Origin: Bacilli bacterium
GTDB lineage: Bacteria > Bacillota_I > Bacilli_A > RF39 > UBA660
NCBI GenBank assembly: GCA_017541325.1
Contig: JAFXZI010000007.1
Coordinates: 31,875 to 95,874 of the forward strand
Length of the DNA stretch: 64,000 nucleotides
Direction: 5' to 3'
Made by a program: the position numbers and the translations under genes. Positions 61,972-64,000 of the stretch are shown here, piece by piece. The stretch's first letter is position 1. Every line of letters starts with the position of its first letter. The notes beneath the pieces are model-generated. The model made no database searches, was not told the origin of the DNA, and was given only the letters and a program-made list of their open reading frames with translations.

Positions 61972-62499
61972 ATGTTAAATAGAATAGATAAATTAGTTAT
62001 ATATAGAACTAATAAATATATAGAGAAAAGAAAAATATCAGAAAAAGAAAAACAAAAACAGAAAAAACTATTTAAAGAAGTAATGAATATAAAAGATAAA
62101 TACAAAAGATATTCTAAAATGCATGATTATATTTGTGATTATTTAGATAAAGTTTTTTATCATGATAACGCTTGTGAATTCCATAATAATATTTGTGCAC
62201 ATAGAAAATATATGATAGAACATGGAATCAAAAAAGATGTTTATGAAGATGGTTGTTGTTATGGATATAAAGAAGGAAAAGTATGTAATAAATTAAAAAA
62301 TGGAAGATGTACTATTAGAAATGTTGCTTGTAAATTATTTACTTGTCCTTATCTTAAAATAACAAGAGGAGTTAGATATAGTCTAGATAATATTTATTTA
62401 TCTAAATACTTATTAAATAGAAGACAAAAATTATATTTGACTCATACATACTTTGTTGAAAAAGATATAATATTAGATGGTTTAATGAAAAGAGTATAA
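61972..62499 (+). CDS. Cysteine-rich protein next to PflX-like radical SAM
   Basis: 175 residues. A dense Cys cluster lies at about 64-140 (NACEFHNNIC, DGCCYG, KVCNKLKNGRC, VACKLFTC), enough for one Fe-S or zinc site. The N-terminus is basic and helical. One base separates its stop from the radical SAM ATG, so the two are likely to work together, e.g. as partner or substrate. No family recognised with certainty. Confidence 0.75.
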   Translation: MLNRIDKLVIYRTNKYIEKRKISEKEKQKQKKLFKEVMNIKDKYKRYSKMHDYICDYLDKVFYHDNACEFHNNICAHRKYMIEHGIKKDVYEDGCCYGYKEGKVCNKLKNGRCTIRNVACKLFTCPYLKITRGVRYSLDNIYLSKYLLNRRQKLYLTHTYFVEKDIILDGLMKRV

Positions 62500-62500
62500 T

Positions 62501-63385
62501 ATGAATTATAAAGATTGTATTTTATGTAATAAAAAATGTCATATAAATAGAGAAAAAATAAAAGGACCATGTGGTGCATCAAATAAAATTATGATAGCAC
62601 GTGCTGCGCTTCATTTTTGGGAAGAACCAATTATTTCTGGAGAGTCTGGTAGTGGAACAGTGTTTTTCTCTAATTGCAATTTAAAATGCATTTTTTGTCA
62701 AAATAGAGAAATAAGTAGTAATGGTCTTGGAAAAGAAATAACAGTAGATAGACTATCTGATATTTTTATAGAGTTACAGAAAAAGAATGCAAATAATATT
62801 AACTTAGTTACACCAACTCATTATTTACCTTCTATAGTAGAAGGAATTAAAAAAGCCAAAGAAAAAGGATTAAATATTCCTATTGTTTATAATACGAGTT
62901 CATATGAAAATATAGATATATTAAAAGAATTAACAGGTCTTGTTGATATTTATTTAGCAGATTTAAAATATTATGATGATAAACTGGGAAAAAGATATTC
63001 AAAAGTGGATAATTATTTTGAAGTAGCGTCATCTAATATTTTAGAGATGTATAAACAACTTGGAGATCCAATTATAGAGAATAATTTAATGAAAAAAGGT
63101 GTCATTGTTAGAGTACTAGTACTTCCAGGTGAAGTAGAAGATGCTAAAAAGATAATAGAATACTTATATAATAAATATAAAAATAAAATATATATAAGTA
63201 TAATGAATCAGTATACTCCAGTTATTAAAACCAAATATGATAATTTGAATAGAGCTCTAACAGAAGAAGAATATAATGAAGTAATTAATTATGCTTTAGA
63301 TATTGGTGTAGAAAAAGCTTTTATTCAAGAAGGAGAAACTATAGACAAATCATTTATACCGGATTTTAATTTTGAAGGTGTGTAA
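62501..63385 (+). CDS. PflX-like radical SAM protein (COG1313)
   Basis: 294 residues. The radical SAM cluster is CNLKCIFC (CxxxCxxC) in FFSNCNLKCIFCQNREISS. Extra cysteines at the N-terminus (CILCNKKCHINREKIKGPCG) fit the COG1313 family, related to pyruvate formate-lyase activases. No substrate glycyl-radical gene is adjacent; the substrate is unknown. Tightly coupled to the Cys-rich gene. Confidence 0.9.
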   Translation: MNYKDCILCNKKCHINREKIKGPCGASNKIMIARAALHFWEEPIISGESGSGTVFFSNCNLKCIFCQNREISSNGLGKEITVDRLSDIFIELQKKNANNINLVTPTHYLPSIVEGIKKAKEKGLNIPIVYNTSSYENIDILKELTGLVDIYLADLKYYDDKLGKRYSKVDNYFEVASSNILEMYKQLGDPIIENNLMKKGVIVRVLVLPGEVEDAKKIIEYLYNKYKNKIYISIMNQYTPVIKTKYDNLNRALTEEEYNEVINYALDIGVEKAFIQEGETIDKSFIPDFNFEGV

Positions 63386-63409
63386 ATGTTTGTAAATTTT
63401 CTTGTAAAT
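63381..63409 (+). repeat. Three TGTAAAT repeats upstream of rpoZ
   Basis: TGTAAAT occurs at 63381, 63391 and 63403, spacing 10 and 12 nt, just before the -10 (63417-63422, TATAAT). The first overlaps the stop codon of the PflX-like gene. It may be a regulator site. Confidence 0.35.
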
Positions 63410-63461
63410 TGTTGTGTATAATAAAATATCATTTTATCATTATATTAGGGAGTGTGATAAA

Positions 63462-63668
63462 GTGATATATCCATCAGTCGATAAATTGTTGAATTTAGTT
63501 GATTCTAAATATCAATTAGTTCATATAGCTGCACGCAGAGGAAGAGAGATGCAAAAAACTGAGTTTTATCAAATGCCAATTAGTAAGTATAAATGTTCAA
63601 AACCAATTGGAAGGGCATTAGAAGAGGTTGCAGAAGGATTAATAACTATAGGAAATAAAGAAGAGTAA
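63462..63668 (+). CDS. rpoZ: RNA polymerase omega subunit
   Basis: 68 residues from GTG 63462 with AGGGAG 9 nt upstream; a longer in-frame ATG would start at the promoter. The MIYPSVDKLLNLVDSKYQLVHIAARRGREM core and KPIGRALEEVAEGLI motif match omega. It helps RNA polymerase assembly and binds ppGpp in some bacteria. Confidence 0.92.
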   Translation: MIYPSVDKLLNLVDSKYQLVHIAARRGREMQKTEFYQMPISKYKCSKPIGRALEEVAEGLITIGNKEE

Positions 63669-63670
63669 AA

Positions 63671-63697
63671 AAAAACTACTATTTTAGTAGTTTTTTA
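63671..63697 (+). terminator. Terminator after rpoZ
   Basis: ACTACTA (63675-63681), TTT, TAGTAGT (63685-63691), then T residues. Confidence 0.85.
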
Positions 63698-63717
63698 TTT
63701 GATATATAAATAATTTT

Positions 63718-63726
63718 TGATATAAT
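63718..63726 (+). promoter_or_regulatory. Extended -10 promoter of prepilin gene
   Basis: TGATATAAT, 28 nt before ATG 63755. Confidence 0.6.
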
Positions 63727-63754
63727 TTGTATAGTAGGAATAGTAGGTGACGAT

Positions 63755-64000
63755 ATGAACAAAAAGGGATTCACTTTAATAGAAATGCTTGCAGTAGTAG
63801 TTTTGTTAGGATTATTAATGGGATTATTATTTCCAGCAGTATCAAAATATATTATTGGGACAAGAGATAATACATATACAGTATATGAAGCAGATATGAA
63901 AACATCTGCCCAAAATCTTATGACTGAGTGTGTAGAAGCTAATGATACTCTTTGTATTCCTAAGTCAGGAAAAAGTAAAAAAATAACTTTATCAGAATTA
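63755..64000 (+). CDS. Type IV prepilin-like protein (truncated at window end)
   Basis: The first 82 residues are visible; the gene runs off the window. The N-terminus MNKKGFTLIEMLAVVVLLG is a class III prepilin signal (cleavage after KKG, F1, E5), and a hydrophobic helix follows. Such proteins build type IV pili, competence pseudopili or type II secretion. RBS AGGTGACGAT. A prepilin peptidase and other pilus genes should lie downstream. Confidence 0.88.
   Translation, partial: MNKKGFTLIEMLAVVVLLGLLMGLLFPAVSKYIIGTRDNTYTVYEADMKTSAQNLMTECVEANDTLCIPKSGKSKKITLSEL

Noticed and set aside
1-64000. Mycoplasma-like genetic code (TGA = Trp).
   Set aside because: TGA ends several genes in ATGA overlaps (29395, 37015), Trp is encoded by TGG and tRNA-Trp carries a CCA anticodon.
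1-64000. CRISPR array or cas genes.
   Set aside because: No regularly spaced direct repeats or Cas-like proteins were seen.

Overview
The window is very A+T-rich chromosomal DNA of a low-GC Bacillota (Firmicutes) bacterium. Supporting genes are gatCAB, ThiI without a rhodanese domain, a lipoteichoic-acid synthase, a peptidoglycan-deacetylase-like protein, YidD, acetate kinase, formate-THF ligase and a GntR/YtrA-ABC operon. The genetic code is standard: TGA closes several ORFs in tight ATGA overlaps, and the one tRNA is tRNA-Trp with anticodon CCA. The high A+T, many small membrane-anchored unknowns and compact promoters suggest an uncultured gut Bacilli lineage of the RF39 type; this placement is an inference.

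Layout. 1-12,000 holds small independent units: a membrane-tethered XRE regulator, a Nudix hydrolase, a GntR-ABC operon, an HD hydrolase, a second XRE regulator with an extracytoplasmic domain, a metallo-beta-lactamase-fold protein, an Abi/HEPN protein followed by HtrA, and a TetR gene divergent from an acyl-CoA synthetase with a palindrome on the promoter. 12,050-19,430 is the accessory region: tRNA-Trp, a large serine recombinase behind a leader ORF and terminator-like hairpin, candidate oriT hairpins, a ribbon-helix-helix accessory protein, a MOBP-type relaxase, a MacB/FtsX-type ABC exporter and a 0.29-kb inverted-repeat element resembling a MITE. 19,400-34,400 mixes small unknowns (two possible small-RNA units), sirtuin, a VirD4-like ATPase without other secretion genes, a lipid kinase, an FAD dehydrogenase, YidD, a NodB deacetylase, a BI-1 protein, a CobW GTPase and a pilin-like/M15 peptidase fusion. 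35,000-38,917 (minus strand) is a compact four-gene operon: a large membrane/TPR-like protein, two small proteins and a Ycf46-like AAA+ ATPase. I regard this as the best candidate for an undescribed system.

39,000-64,000 is mostly core: fhs, gatCAB, a solute-binding/GGDEF-like sensor, YihY, LtaS, a degenerate SGNH protein, thiI, ackA, nrnA, engB, der, then an Hpt/receiver/receiver-HD phosphorelay with a degenerate HD-GYP site, a zinc-phospholipase-like protein, SseB, a Cys-rich protein next to a PflX-like radical SAM enzyme, rpoZ and a type IV prepilin cut by the window end.

Many genes share a layout: extended -10 (TGNTATAAT) 15-23 nt before the start codon, a Shine-Dalgarno of GGTGAT type and a short U-tailed terminator. 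Leaders are therefore only about 8-17 nt and most units look independent. No rRNA, CRISPR array or intact insertion sequence was seen, and no gene-free stretch exceeds 300 bases.
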